64,000 nucleotides of DNA from Hallella multisaccharivorax DSM 17128 (GTDB lineage Bacteria > Bacteroidota > Bacteroidia > Bacteroidales > Bacteroidaceae), in assembly GCF_000218235.1 (NCBI RefSeq), contig NZ_GL945017.1, forward strand, positions 2,067,775 through 2,131,774, in the 5' to 3' direction. A model generated the notes under the pieces. That model ran no database searches. It saw nothing but the letters and a program-made list of their open reading frames with translations, and was not told the origin of the DNA. Below, piece by piece: positions 8,619 through 19,200 of the stretch. The position numbers and the translations under genes were made by a program. Position 1 is the first letter of the stretch; each line of letters starts with the position of its first letter.

Positions 8619-9800
8619 TCATTTCTTCATGTAAGGGTCAGTTCCCAACACGGTCTTCGCCAGGCGCTTTGTCTTATCGCGCAAGGCCGTCATATCGCAA
8701 CCTACCTTGTCGTAGCAAGTGACGACGCCCATACGACGCCCCACATGCGCTTCGGGCTTTCCAAAGATGCGCACGCGCGCATGATCCTCACGGCAAACGT
8801 CGGCAAGATTGTAGTCAAGCGGCTGATTGCTCTCCACGGGCGATAAGACTACAGCAGAGGCGCCGCTGTGCTCCAAGTGAATGGCGGGGATGTTGAGGCC
8901 CATGACGGCACGGAAGTGAAGCTCAAACTCACTGAGGTTGGTGCAGTGGCTCAGTGTCACCATACCCGTGTCGTGAGGCCGTGGCGAGAGCTCTGAGAAG
9001 ATGACCTCGCCCTGCCTGGTCAGGAAAAACTCCACGCCCCAGATGCCATAGCCTGTCAAAGCCCTGGTCACCTCGTCGGCCATGTGCTGGGCCACCTTGA
9101 GTGCATCCTCGCTGATGGCATAGGGCATCCAACTCTCTCTGTAGTCACCGCCTTTCTGCACATGCCCGATGGGCGGGCAGAAGAGCGTGGGGCCATGCTG
9201 CTGAGTGACGGTGAGCAGCGTGAACTCAGAGTCAAAGTCGATAAACTCCTCAATGATGACCTCCCGTACATCACCACGTCCTTCCTCCATGGCATCACGG
9301 AAAGCCTCCTGAAGTTCGTCATCGTCGTGGACATAGCTTTGGCCGTGGCCGGAAGAAGACATCAACGGCTTGACAACGCACGGAAAGCCTATCTCGTCGG
9401 CAGCACGCTTGAACTCGTCAAAGGTCTTGGCATAGAAATACCTCGCCGTACGCAGCCCCAGTTCCCGTGATGCCAGGTCACGAATGGCACGGCGATTCAT
9501 GGTGTAGTTGACGGCACGCGCCGAGGGCACCACCCTGATACCTTCTTCCTCGAAATCAAAAAGGCGCTCGGTACGGATTGCTTCTATCTCGGGCACTATC
9601 AAGTCGGGCCGGTGCCGCGCCACAACAGCCGAGAGGGCGTCGCCGTCAAGCATGGAGAAGACCTCACACTCATCGGCTACCTGCATAGCAGGTGCGTTGT
9701 CATACTTGTCGCAGGCGATGACATATTGTCCGGCACGTTTGGCGGCAATCGTAAATTCCCTGCCCAGTTCACCTGAGCCTAAAAGCAAAAACTTTTTCAT
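8619..9800 (-). CDS. purT: Formate-dependent GAR transformylase PurT
   Basis: A 393-residue ATP-grasp enzyme starting at the ATG at 9800 ([16 protein letters not shown]). It makes formyl-GAR from GAR, formate and ATP in purine synthesis. The N-terminal Rossmann motif GSGELG, the central [14 protein letters not shown] loop and the C-terminal [14 protein letters not shown] segment are all present. A longer in-frame start exists but would overlap the upstream gene more extensively. It lies inside the nucleotide-sugar run and follows the sigma-4-like gene by 14 nt, so it may be cotranscribed with rmlB. Confidence 0.93.
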   Translation of the reverse strand: MKKFLLLGSGELGREFTIAAKRAGQYVIACDKYDNAPAMQVADECEVFSMLDGDALSAVVARHRPDLIVPEIEAIRTERLFDFEEEGIRVVPSARAVNYTMNRRAIRDLASRELGLRTARYFYAKTFDEFKRAADEIGFPCVVKPLMSSSGHGQSYVHDDDELQEAFRDAMEEGRGDVREVIIEEFIDFDSEFTLLTVTQQHGPTLFCPPIGHVQKGGDYRESWMPYAISEDALKVAQHMADEVTRALTGYGIWGVEFFLTRQGEVIFSELSPRPHDTGMVTLSHCTNLSEFELHFRAVMGLNIPAIHLEHSGASAVVLSPVESNQPLDYNLADVCREDHARVRIFGKPEAHVGRRMGVVTCYDKVGCDMTALRDKTKRLAKTVLGTDPYMKK

Positions 9801-9814
9801 TGATTTAGAATGGC

Positions 9815-10168
9815 TTAAACAAAACCTATTTTTCTTTGCACGATGGGTTTCATGCGCCTCATCATCATCTGCCACTCAGGAGAGATGGCTATACGATGAA
9901 GGTCTTTTGCTATAATCTCGCGCATAGCCGACTGGGGCACACGGTATTTCAGCGCAAGCTGCTCCACGGGCTTCCGGCTTCCGCCGAAAAGCCCGTAGTA
10001 GGCGTCGATGATATCCTTGTCAACGGCCCCGAGCATCGTTAAAAGGATGTTGAGATTGGCCTTATCGGCATTGCTCACAAGCAGAGCAGAGCCTTGCGCA
10101 AGCTGAAGATAGCGGTGCAGCTGGATAGAAAACCTGTCAAGTCTAAGCTCCTCAGGCAAGTTGTCCAT
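9815..10168 (-). CDS. Small protein with sigma-region-4-like helix-turn-helix
   Basis: A 117-residue protein starting at the ATG at 10168, which overlaps the 3' end of rmlB by 17 nt. Residues from about 50 ([14 protein letters not shown]) to 95 ([14 protein letters not shown]) resemble sigma-70 region 4, including the YGL turn and the VRQIxxKALxKL-like recognition helix. No region 2 is present. It may be a DNA-binding regulator or a sigma-derived adaptor. The resemblance is judged by eye and the family is not recognised. Confidence 0.65.
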   Translation of the reverse strand: MDNLPEELRLDRFSIQLHRYLQLAQGSALLVSNADKANLNILLTMLGAVDKDIIDAYYGLFGGSRKPVEQLALKYRVPQSAMREIIAKDLHRIAISPEWQMMMRRMKPIVQRKIGFV

Positions 10169-11318
10169 GACGCTCCTTTCCATACATGATGTCGTAATAC
10201 TTCTGATAGTCACCGCTGGTCACCTCGTTGATCCACTGCTGGTTGTCGAGATTCCACTTGATGGTCTTCACGATGCCGTCAGCGAACTTTGTCTCAGGAT
10301 ACCATCCCAACTCCGTCTTAATCTTTGTGGGATCAATGGCATAGCGAGCGTCGTGGCCGAGACGATCGGCCACATGCTCAATGAGCGAATCGTTAATCCA
10401 AGAGATGTCGATGTCGCCCTTCGTATCGCGGACCTGCTTTTTCAGCACATGGCGCAGTCCTTTGTCGGCCTCCATCATGTCGTGAATGGTCTTGATGGTG
10501 AGCTTCACGATATCGATATTCTTCATCTCGTTGTGTCCGCCAACATTGTAGATCTCTCCTTCACGCCCTTCACGCACCACAAGGTCAATGGCCTTGCAGT
10601 GGTCTTCCACATAAAGCCAGTCGCGCACATTGAGTCCAGCGCCGTAGACAGGGAGCTTCTTGCCCTCAAGAATATTGTTGATAATCAGAGGAATGAGCTT
10701 CTCCGGGAAGTGGTATGGCCCATAGTTATTGGAACAACGCGTGATGGACACCGGCATGTGGTAAGTGTCGCGGTAGGCCTGCACAAAGAAGTCGGCACTC
10801 GCCTTGCTGGCAGAATAAGGGCTGTGCGGGCACAACGGTGTTGTCTCGGTGAAGAACCCCGTGTTGCCCAAAGCTCCGTAGACCTCGTCGGTAGATACCT
10901 GGTGGTATCGCTTTCCTGTCTTCCAGGTGGGATAGCCCTGCGCGTCCTTGCCCGTTACCCATGCACGGCGGGCAGCGTCCATAAGGTTCTGAGTACCTAA
11001 AATGTTCACGCTCAAGAAGAGCTGCGGATCCTCAATGGAACGGTCGACATGGCTCTCGGCTGCAAAGTTGACAACAAAGTCGATGTCGTTCTCGGCAAAC
11101 AACCGGTCCACGAGCTTGCGGTCACGGATATCGCCCTTGATAAAGAAGCAGCGCTGATTGTCGATATCGTCCTTGATGGTGCCTAAATTGCCAGCATAGG
11201 TCAGTGCATCAAGGACAATAACCTTAGTGTCATCATTGGCATATTTCTTGTGAAGCAAATACTTGATGAAGTTGGAGCCAATGAATCCGGCAGCTCCGGT
11301 GACAAGATAAGTTTTCAT
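10152..11318 (-). CDS. rmlB: dTDP-glucose 4,6-dehydratase
   Basis: A 388-residue short-chain dehydrogenase-fold enzyme converting dTDP-glucose to dTDP-4-keto-6-deoxyglucose. It shows the N-terminal GAAGFIGS NAD motif, the STDEVYG active-site segment and the YSASKAS Tyr-x3-Lys pair. It supplies the substrate of the downstream ketoisomerase and aminotransferase. No rmlA is in the window. Its 5' end overlaps the cytidylate-kinase-like gene by 4 nt. Confidence 0.93.
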   Translation of the reverse strand: MKTYLVTGAAGFIGSNFIKYLLHKKYANDDTKVIVLDALTYAGNLGTIKDDIDNQRCFFIKGDIRDRKLVDRLFAENDIDFVVNFAAESHVDRSIEDPQLFLSVNILGTQNLMDAARRAWVTGKDAQGYPTWKTGKRYHQVSTDEVYGALGNTGFFTETTPLCPHSPYSASKASADFFVQAYRDTYHMPVSITRCSNNYGPYHFPEKLIPLIINNILEGKKLPVYGAGLNVRDWLYVEDHCKAIDLVVREGREGEIYNVGGHNEMKNIDIVKLTIKTIHDMMEADKGLRHVLKKQVRDTKGDIDISWINDSLIEHVADRLGHDARYAIDPTKIKTELGWYPETKFADGIVKTIKWNLDNQQWINEVTSGDYQKYYDIMYGKERHGQLA

Positions 11319-11941
11319 AATGAAAAGCGTTTTTTGATGAACTCGGCAATAAAATGTTCGGTTTCCTGGAGACCCAAAATACTTGAGTTGATACAGAGAT
11401 CATAGCTCTCCGCATGTCCCCAGGTCTTACCAGTGTAATAGTTATAATACGAAGCGCGGTCGTCTTCCATTGACCGGATGTACTTTCGCGCCTGCGCACG
11501 GTCAAAATCATGACGCTTGCATACACGCTGCAAGCGCTGGTCGATGTTGGCTGTAATGAATATGTTCATGGTGTTTTTGAAATCACGCAGCACATAGTCG
11601 GCCGTACGGCCTACGAAGACACAGTTGCCCTCCTCAGCCGCTTTCTTGATGGCATCGCTTTGAAACTTGTAGAGTGAATCCTGCGAGAAGTTGTTTTTAT
11701 AGAAGTTGTTCTCGCCCATCAAAGGCACATGCACGTGAAAAAGCGACTTGAGAAAGCCCTTCTGCTCATCGTTCTGTTCAAAGAACTTCTCGCTGAAGCC
11801 ACTCTCCTTCGCTGCAAGGTTGAGCAGCTCCTTGTCGTAGAATTTGCAGCCGAACTCATCCGCAAGCATCTTGGCGATAACTCTGCCACCAGAGCCTATC
11901 TGCCTACCAACATTGATGATGATTTTCTTATCACTATTCAT
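11315..11941 (-). CDS. Cytidylate kinase-like family protein
   Basis: A 208-residue P-loop-like protein of the cytidylate kinase-2 family. The N-terminus has INVGRQIGSGGRVIAKMLADEF, and a central CVFVGRTADYVLRD follows. This family is common in Bacteroidetes and Firmicutes; its true substrate is not established. It overlaps both neighbours (8 nt with the MATE gene and 4 nt with rmlB), so it belongs to the same transcript. Confidence 0.82.
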   Translation of the reverse strand: MNSDKKIIINVGRQIGSGGRVIAKMLADEFGCKFYDKELLNLAAKESGFSEKFFEQNDEQKGFLKSLFHVHVPLMGENNFYKNNFSQDSLYKFQSDAIKKAAEEGNCVFVGRTADYVLRDFKNTMNIFITANIDQRLQRVCKRHDFDRAQARKYIRSMEDDRASYYNYYTGKTWGHAESYDLCINSSILGLQETEHFIAEFIKKRFSL

Positions 11942-13313
11942 GATGTTTACTAATTATTTGCTTCTTGAATTTTCGCATATATAAAGCCATAATGATGGCT
12001 GCCACGACTGCTGCGGTGAAATCGGAGGCCGGCAACGAGTACCACACTCCATTCACACCGAAAAACAAAGGCAAGACGTAAAGCAACGGCAGAAGAAACA
12101 ACAACTGCCTCGACAAGGAAAGGAAAATGCTGATTTTGACCTTCCCTATACACTGGAAGAAGTTGGTGACGACCATCTGGAAGCCCACTATCAGGAAGGC
12201 AAGCATGTTGATCCTTATGGCCGGCTTGGCTATCTTTATGAGCGTGGGATCGGAAGTGAATATTCTCGCAAGGTAATCGGGAAGCAACATGGCGATGGCC
12301 CAACCTGTCGTCATAATCACCGTGGCAGCGATGATGGCAAGCCGCAACACCTTCATCAGACGGTCTATCTTCTGTGCGCCGTAGTTGTATCCGGCAATGG
12401 GCTGCATGCCTTGGTTCAAGCCAATGATAATCATCACGAAGACGGTGGAGATAGCTGAGGCAATACCGTATGCGCCCACCATCAGGTCTCCGCCAAAGTG
12501 AACAAGCTGGTTGTTGATGAAAATGACAATGATGCAAGCACAGACATTCATCAGAAACGGCGATATTCCTATGGCGATGATGTTTTTCACCAAGTGCGAC
12601 TTCAGCCTGTAAATGCCTTTTTCCAAATGCAACAGCTCGTTTCTGTTCGTGAAAAGCCTCAACTGATAGACCAAGGCAAGCGACTGCGAGATGATGGTTG
12701 CAAAGGCCGCTCCACGGATGCCCCACTTGAGAATGGGAATGAACACCACATCAAGCAGTATATTCATTACCACGGTGAAGATGGTAGCCATCATAGCCTG
12801 GCGCGGCTTGCTGGCAGCGCGTAGCACAGCATTCATGCCGAGATACATATGCGTCACCATATTTCCGCAAAGGATAATCTGCATGAAGCTCCGCGCGTAA
12901 GGGATCGTAGCCTTGCTCGCACCGAAGAAATACAAAATAGGATCAAGAAAAATCAAGCATAACACTGCAAAGCTAAACCCAATAATAAGATTGAGCGTTA
13001 CCGTATTGCCAAGCAGCTCTTCTGCAGTCAAGTAGTCTTTCTGCCCCAGCTTCACGGATATAGCAGTAGAAGCGCCAACACCAACAGCGGCACCGAACGC
13101 GCTGGAGAGGTTCATGAAAGGAAAAGTGATGGCAAGACCAGAAATAGCAAGCGGCCCCACTACCTGGCCAATAAAAGCACGGTCGATGATGTTATACAAC
13201 GAGGAGGCCACCATAGCGATGACAGCAGGCGTAGCATATTGAAGCAATAGCTTGCCAACGGGCTGGGTACCTAATGCCAACGTGGCCTTTTTATTGTCAT
13301 TATCTGTATGCAT
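11934..13313 (-). CDS. MATE family efflux transporter
   Basis: A 459-residue polytopic membrane protein with about 12 helices and the MATE-type N-terminus ATPAVIAMVASSLYNIIDRAFIG. It is likely a Na+- or H+-coupled drug/metabolite exporter of the NorM/DinF branch. It is the first gene of the minus-strand run. A TACTTTTG box ends only 5 nt before the annotated start, so the mRNA may be nearly leaderless or translation may begin at a later codon. Confidence 0.9.
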   Translation of the reverse strand: MHTDNDNKKATLALGTQPVGKLLLQYATPAVIAMVASSLYNIIDRAFIGQVVGPLAISGLAITFPFMNLSSAFGAAVGVGASTAISVKLGQKDYLTAEELLGNTVTLNLIIGFSFAVLCLIFLDPILYFFGASKATIPYARSFMQIILCGNMVTHMYLGMNAVLRAASKPRQAMMATIFTVVMNILLDVVFIPILKWGIRGAAFATIISQSLALVYQLRLFTNRNELLHLEKGIYRLKSHLVKNIIAIGISPFLMNVCACIIVIFINNQLVHFGGDLMVGAYGIASAISTVFVMIIIGLNQGMQPIAGYNYGAQKIDRLMKVLRLAIIAATVIMTTGWAIAMLLPDYLARIFTSDPTLIKIAKPAIRINMLAFLIVGFQMVVTNFFQCIGKVKISIFLSLSRQLLFLLPLLYVLPLFFGVNGVWYSLPASDFTAAVVAAIIMALYMRKFKKQIISKHHE

Positions 13314-13317
13314 GATG

Positions 13318-13366
13318 CAAAAGTAACAAATAAATTTGGGCTTTAGCGTTTTTCAAGCTACTTTTG
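13318..13366. promoter_or_regulatory. Divergent TAnnTTTG promoters for MATE and xseA
   Basis: TACTTTTG on the minus strand (13318-13325) faces the MATE gene. On the plus strand TACTTTTG (13359-13366) faces xseA, whose ATG is at 13383. A second plus-strand match, TAAATTTG, begins at 13331. Confidence 0.55.
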
Positions 13367-13382
13367 CAAAAAATATTTTTTT

Positions 13383-14705
13383 ATGAATCGGCATGCTCTT
13401 ACCCTTTTTGAACTCAACTCACTTGTGAGTGATGTCATTGACACAGCATTCGATCATGCCTATTGGGTTGAAGCGGAGCTGTCGGAAGCGCGTGAAGTAA
13501 GAGGGCATTGCTATATGGAGCTCATCCAGAAAGACATCTTTTCAGCCACGCCTGTTGCCCGTGCGTCAGCCAAATGCTGGAAGACAACATGGACGCGACT
13601 CAAGCCTAAGTTTGAACACACCACTGGTCAGCAACTCCATGCCGGTATGAAAGTAATGCTCCTCGTCACTGCCAACTTCCATGCGGCCTATGGCTTTTCG
13701 TGGATTGTTCAGGACATTGACCCCACATACACCTTAGGCGACATGGCTCGCAAGCGCATGGAGATTATCCGGCAACTGAAAGAGGAAGGGGTCTTCGATC
13801 TGCAGAAAGAACTTGCCATGCCCATGTTCACGCAGCGCGTGGCGGTCATTTCAAGCGAGAACGCGGCCGGTTACGGCGACTTCTGCCATCAGCTGCACGA
13901 AAATGACTACGGTTTCGTATTCCAAACTCAGCTCTTCCCTGCCATCATGCAGGGCGATCAAGTGGAGCCAACCGTCATTAGTGCGCTAAATGATATTTAT
14001 AATAATGTAGACGACTACGATGTCGTCGTCATCATTCGCGGTGGAGGTGCCACGGCAGACTTAAGCGGTTTCGACACTCTGGCCTTAGCTGAGAATGTGG
14101 CCAACTTCCCTCTTCCCATCGTTACCGGTATCGGTCATGACCGCGATGAGAGCATCCTTGACATGGTCTCCCACACACGTGTAAAGACTCCGACGGCAGC
14201 CGCTGCTCTTCTCGTTGATCACCTTGCAGGCGTTTGGAGCCATATTGAATCGTTGCTCGAGCGCATCACCGGCCATGTGCAACAGCGCATGGAGGCAGAG
14301 TGGGCAAGACTGGACAGAGTCTCAGAGCGCATTCCCATTCTTTTCTCATTAGTGAAGGAGCGACAAGGCGCGAAGCTGCAACGCGTCATGACAGACATTG
14401 CCAACTCCATCAAAGAACAATTGACACGGGAGCAGCACAAGGTCACAATGCTGACCAATACCATCAGACCGCTCACCGAGAAAAGACTGACCACCGAGCA
14501 CAACCGCCTGGAACAGTTGACACTCCGTGCCAAAGCCCTTGATCCGGAGCGCTTGCTCAAGCGGGGCTATAGTATTACTCTTCTTCACGGGAAGGCGCTT
14601 CACGACCCATCCGCTGTGAGAGAGGGGGATGTAATAGAGACAAAAGTAGAAAAAGGAATGCTTACTTCTATCATACATCTTGGTAATAGTTCACATCATA
14701 AATAA
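13383..14705 (+). CDS. xseA: Exodeoxyribonuclease VII large subunit
   Basis: A 440-residue XseA homolog. It has the N-terminal OB-fold nucleic-acid-binding domain (about residues 5-105), the catalytic domain with VVIIRGGGATADLSGFD and PIVTGIGHDRDESILD, and a long C-terminal coiled coil. With XseB it degrades single-stranded DNA from both ends during repair. The small subunit gene follows after 12 nt. Confidence 0.93.
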   Translation: MNRHALTLFELNSLVSDVIDTAFDHAYWVEAELSEAREVRGHCYMELIQKDIFSATPVARASAKCWKTTWTRLKPKFEHTTGQQLHAGMKVMLLVTANFHAAYGFSWIVQDIDPTYTLGDMARKRMEIIRQLKEEGVFDLQKELAMPMFTQRVAVISSENAAGYGDFCHQLHENDYGFVFQTQLFPAIMQGDQVEPTVISALNDIYNNVDDYDVVVIIRGGGATADLSGFDTLALAENVANFPLPIVTGIGHDRDESILDMVSHTRVKTPTAAAALLVDHLAGVWSHIESLLERITGHVQQRMEAEWARLDRVSERIPILFSLVKERQGAKLQRVMTDIANSIKEQLTREQHKVTMLTNTIRPLTEKRLTTEHNRLEQLTLRAKALDPERLLKRGYSITLLHGKALHDPSAVREGDVIETKVEKGMLTSIIHLGNSSHHK

Positions 14706-14717
14706 ATAACAATCAAT

Positions 14718-14912
14718 ATGGCTAAACAAGAACTCAAATACGAAGATGCCGTACACCAGTTAGAGACCATCGTCGAAAAGCTGGAAGACAATGAGCTCGG
14801 CATTGACGAGTTGTCCACAGAGCTGAAAAAAGCGCAACAACTGATCAAACTCTGCAAGGATAAACTGACAAAAACTGACGTAGAAATCAAAAAAATACTG
14901 GATAACGAATAA
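14718..14912 (+). CDS. xseB: Exodeoxyribonuclease VII small subunit
   Basis: A 64-residue helical protein with the XseB pattern YEDAVHQLETIVEKLEDNELGIDEL. It binds the coiled coil of XseA to form the active nuclease. Its position directly behind xseA is the usual one. Confidence 0.92.
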   Translation: MAKQELKYEDAVHQLETIVEKLEDNELGIDELSTELKKAQQLIKLCKDKLTKTDVEIKKILDNE

Positions 14913-14951
14913 ATAATCGTACCAAAATTATCGATTTGTTATTATTATTGC

Positions 14952-14959
14952 TAATTTTG
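14952..14959 (+). promoter_or_regulatory. TAnnTTTG promoter of ilvE
   Basis: TAATTTTG, 38 nt before the ilvE start codon, in a short AT-rich gap after xseB. Confidence 0.55.
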
Positions 14960-14997
14960 CACTAAATTATTAGCAAGTAATTTTAAACACGTATCTT

Positions 14998-16014
14998 ATG
15001 AAAGATTTAGATTGGGGAAATTTGACTTTTGGCTATCGTAAGACAGACTACAATGTACGATGCTACTACCGTGACGGCAAATGGGGCGAGATAGAGGTCT
15101 GCTCTGATGAATACATTAACATGCACATGGCTGCAACCTGCCTGCACTATGGGCAGGAAGCCTTCGAAGGACTGAAGGCATACCGTTGCCCTGACGGCAA
15201 GGTACGCATCTTCCGCGTAAAAGACAACGCCGAGCGACTGCAATCAACTTGCGACGGCATCGTCATGCCGAAGGTGTCCACGGAAATGTTTGAGGAGATG
15301 GTCAAGAAAGTCGTACGACTCAATCAGGATTATATCCCTACCTATGAGAGTGGCGCAACACTGTATATCCGCCCGTTGCTCATCGGCATCAGCCCGCAGG
15401 TTGGCGTACATCCGGCAAAGGATTACCTCTTCCTCATCTTCGTCACACCTGTAGGCCCCTATTTCAAAGGTGGCTTCGCCTGCAATAAATATGCCATTGT
15501 ACGCGACTTCGACCGTGCAGCACCTTTAGGTACAGGCTGCTACAAGGTGGGTGGTAACTATGCCGCATCGTTGCGCGCGCATATGTATGCGGCCGGAAAG
15601 GGCTATGGCTCAGAGTTCTATCTCGACGCCAGAGAGAAGAAATACGTAGACGAGTGCGGCGCAGCTAACTTCTTCGGCATCAAGAACAATACCTACGTCA
15701 CACCAAAGAGCACTTCCATTCTGCCGTCCATCACCAACAAGAGCCTGATGCAGATTGCTGAAGATCTGGGGCTGAAGGTGGAGCGCCGCCCCGTACCCGA
15801 GGAAGAGCTGCCTACCTTCGAGGAGGCTGGAGCTTGTGGTACTGCTGCTGTCATCTCGCCAATCTCAGAGCTCGACGATCTCGACACCGGTAAGAAATAT
15901 GTCTTTGGCGACAAACCAGGGCCTTGGTCTACAAAGCTCTACGAAACCCTGCGCGGCATCCAATACGGTACTGTCGAGGACAAGCATGGATGGACGACCG
16001 TAGTCATCGACTAA
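14998..16014 (+). CDS. ilvE: Branched-chain amino acid aminotransferase
   Basis: A 338-residue fold-type IV PLP aminotransferase that makes the last step in valine, leucine and isoleucine synthesis. The lysine in GTGCYKVGGNYAAS is the expected PLP anchor; YGQEAFEGLKAYR and the C-terminal EAGACGTAAVISPI are typical of the long bacterial/eukaryotic IlvE subgroup. It has its own promoter and no other ilv or leu genes nearby. Confidence 0.93.
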   Translation: MKDLDWGNLTFGYRKTDYNVRCYYRDGKWGEIEVCSDEYINMHMAATCLHYGQEAFEGLKAYRCPDGKVRIFRVKDNAERLQSTCDGIVMPKVSTEMFEEMVKKVVRLNQDYIPTYESGATLYIRPLLIGISPQVGVHPAKDYLFLIFVTPVGPYFKGGFACNKYAIVRDFDRAAPLGTGCYKVGGNYAASLRAHMYAAGKGYGSEFYLDAREKKYVDECGAANFFGIKNNTYVTPKSTSILPSITNKSLMQIAEDLGLKVERRPVPEEELPTFEEAGACGTAAVISPISELDDLDTGKKYVFGDKPGPWSTKLYETLRGIQYGTVEDKHGWTTVVID

Positions 16015-16229
16015 GTGTCTGATTGACAACTACATGCCCACAGAAAATGAAGTCCGACAGATGGACCAGGGATAACATTTATCTACGTCGCTCACAGGTT
16101 TTATCCGATGAGTCAGAACAGTCTAACGGGACGCACATGTGGAATTGGAATTACTTACGGGAGCTTACGGGAGGCGGCAAAAGTAGCATAAAAAGTGTTG
16201 AGGAAAAGCACGGTCTGCTTTTTTTTTGC

Positions 16230-16237
16230 TAACTTTG
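16230..16237 (+). promoter_or_regulatory. TAnnTTTG promoter of ileS, preceded by a T-run hairpin
   Basis: TAACTTTG, 42 nt before the ileS ATG. Immediately upstream, AAAAGCA-loop-TGCTTTT followed by a run of T could be a weak terminator for ilvE transcripts. The remaining gap after ilvE shows no convincing gene. Confidence 0.5.
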
Positions 16238-16278
16238 CGCCCAAGTATCAGAAAACAAGATAAAGTAAAAAGGAATAA

Positions 16279-19200
16279 ATGATGGCTAAGAGATTTGCCG
16301 AGCACGACTGTCTTGACCTCACCAAGACCAACGAAGAGGTGTTAGCAGAATGGGAGAAAAACGATATTTTCCATAAAAGCATTAATGAACGCGAGGGCTG
16401 CCCCGAGTTCATTTTCTTTGAGGGGCCTCCTTCTGCCAATGGCCACCCCGGCATTCATCATGTACTGGCACGCTCCATAAAGGATACTTTCAACCGCTAC
16501 AAGACCATGCAGGGCTTCCAGGTGAAGCGTAAGGCCGGCTGGGATACTCATGGGCTGCCGGTGGAAATCAACGTAGAAAAGGAACTGCACATTACCAAAA
16601 AGGACATCGGTACGAAGATTTCCGTGGAGGAATATAATCGTCGTTGCCATGAGGATGTGCTCAAATTCACGAAGGAATGGGACGATCTGACGAAGAAAAT
16701 GGGCTATTTCGTCGATCTTGAGCATCCTTACGTCACATACCACAACAAATACATTGAGACGCTGTGGTGGCTCTTGAAGCAACTTTACAATAAGGGATTG
16801 CTGTACAAAGGCTACACCATTCAGCCGTATTCGCCCGCTGACGGCACAGGACTGAGCTCTCACGAGCTTAATCAACCCGGCTGTTACCGTGACGTGAAGG
16901 ACACTACGGTCACCGCGCAGTTCCTTATCACCGACCCACGTAAGACGTGGACCCAGTGGGGCAAGCCAGTCTTCCTTGCCTGGACTACAACACCCTGGAC
17001 TCTGCCTTCCAACGTGGCGCTCTGTGTCGGCCCAAAGATTGACTACGTGGCCGTGGAGACTTACAACCCTTACGACGGCGAGCCTATTACCGCCATCATC
17101 GCTAAGAGCCGTGTGGAGGCTTACCTCGATCCTGCCTTAGAGATAAAAGAAGGCGCCCTCCCAGCTTATGATAAAGACAGGAAAGCATGCCCCTGGCGCG
17201 TCATTGACAGCATGACCGGCTCCGACCTCGTCGGATTCCACTACAAGCAACTCATGCCGTGGGTGAAGCCTTGCGAGAAGGTGAGCCAGTACAGCCACAG
17301 GTTTGTCAACGAGTATGCTAAGCAATATCCCGATAAAGTCTTTGCCAGCGCCGACGGCCGCGACAAGTTCGTGGAGATGGAGAGTGAGGCTTTCCGCGTT
17401 ATCCCCGGTGATTATGTCACGACCGAAGACGGTACCGGCATCGTCCACACAGCATCCACCTTTGGCGCTGATGATGCCAAGGTCTGTATCGATGCAAAGA
17501 TTCCAGCACTTTACCTAATCAACAAGCAGGGCGAGACGCGCCCGATGGTTGACCTCCAAGGAAAATATTATCTCCTCAGCGAGCTCGACGAGAATTTTGT
17601 TAAGCACTGCGTCAACGTAGAGGCCTACAGGCACCATGAGGGCGACTATGTGAAGAACGCCTATGATCCGAGATTCAATCCCGACGGCGTATGGGATCGC
17701 AAAGCTTCAGAGAAGGCCGAGGACCTCAACATTGTTATCTGCATGGAGATGAAACAGGAAGGTACAGCCTTTAAGATACAGAAGATGGTGCACAACTATC
17801 CTCACTCGTGGCGTACCGACAAGCCTATCCTCTATTATCCTCTCGACAGCTGGTTCATCCGCGATACTGCCAAGAAAGAAGAGATGGTGGCCCTGAACAA
17901 GACCATCCACTGGCAACCCGAATCGACAGGTACAGGCCGCTTTGGCAACTGGCTGGAGAATCTCAACGACTGGAATCTTTCCCGTTCGCGCTTCTGGGGC
18001 ACTCCTCTGCCTATTTGGCGTGATGAGAACCGGCATGAGAAGTGCATCGGCTCCATTGAAGAGCTCTACAATGAAATTGAAAAGTCCGTCAAAGCCGGTA
18101 TCATGAAGAGCAACCCACTCAAGGACGCAGGATTCGTTGTCGGCGACTACAGCCAGGAGAACTACGACAAAATTGACCTTCACCGTCCTTATATCGACCG
18201 CATCGTCCTCGTCAGCAACGAAGGCAAGCCCATGAAGCGCGAAAGTGATCTTATCGACGTTTGGTTCGACTCTGGTTCCATGCCCTATGCGCAGCTTCAT
18301 TATCCATTCGAAGGAGAAATTTCCAAGGAGGGTCTTAAGGCAAAAGAGATGAATGAGGTCGAGTATCGTAAGCAGTTGGTTGACAGTACCTATACGGGAA
18401 CACCAGTGCCACCGGCATTTTTCCCTGCCGACTTCATCAATGAAGGTGTTGACCAAACTCGCGGCTGGTTCTTTACCTTACACGCCATCGCTACGATGGT
18501 ATTCGATTCCGTGGCATTCAAGAATGTGATCTCCTCAGGGCTCGTCCTCGACGCCAAGGGCAACAAAATGTCAAAGCACGTGGGCAATGTCACCAATCCA
18601 TTTGAAATGATAGACAAGTTCGGCGCCGATCCCGTACGCTTCTATATGCTCACCAACTCTGAACCCTGGGACAACCTGAAATTTGACCCCAGCGGTGTGG
18701 ATGAGTGCCGCCGCAAGTTCTTCGGCACATTATATAATATATACAGCTTCTTCGCGCTCTACGCCAACGTTGACCACTTCGATCCCACCACACCGCAGGT
18801 GGCACTTGAAAAGCGCACCGAGATCGACCGCTGGATTCTTTCGTGCCTGAATACGCTTGTCAAGGGTGTGCAGAAAGAGCTTGACGGTTTCGACCCCACA
18901 CGTGCAGGCCGCCTCATCGACACTTTTGTCAATGACGACTTGAGCAACTGGTATGTACGCTTGAACCGCAAACGTTTCTGGGGCAAGGAAATGAGCGAGG
19001 ACAAACTCAGCGCTTACCAAACGCTCTATACTTGTCTGATGACCGTCAGCAAGACGTTAGCTCCCTTTGCTCCTTTCTTCGCCGACGAGCTCTACCATGA
19101 TCTTGGCGGACAATTGAAGAGTGTCCATCTCGATTTCTTCCCCAAAGCAGACGAGACCATGATCGATTCCGACCTTGAAGCCCGCATGACCATTGCCCAG

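Noticed and set aside
9801..9875. Longer N-terminus for PurT
   Set aside because: It would overlap the sigma-4-like gene and add a non-conserved extension; the ATG at 9800 opens directly on the Rossmann motif.
16023..16232. 69-codon frame between ilvE and ileS
   Set aside because: It ends in the T-run just upstream of the ileS promoter, has no recognisable features and is likely chance.
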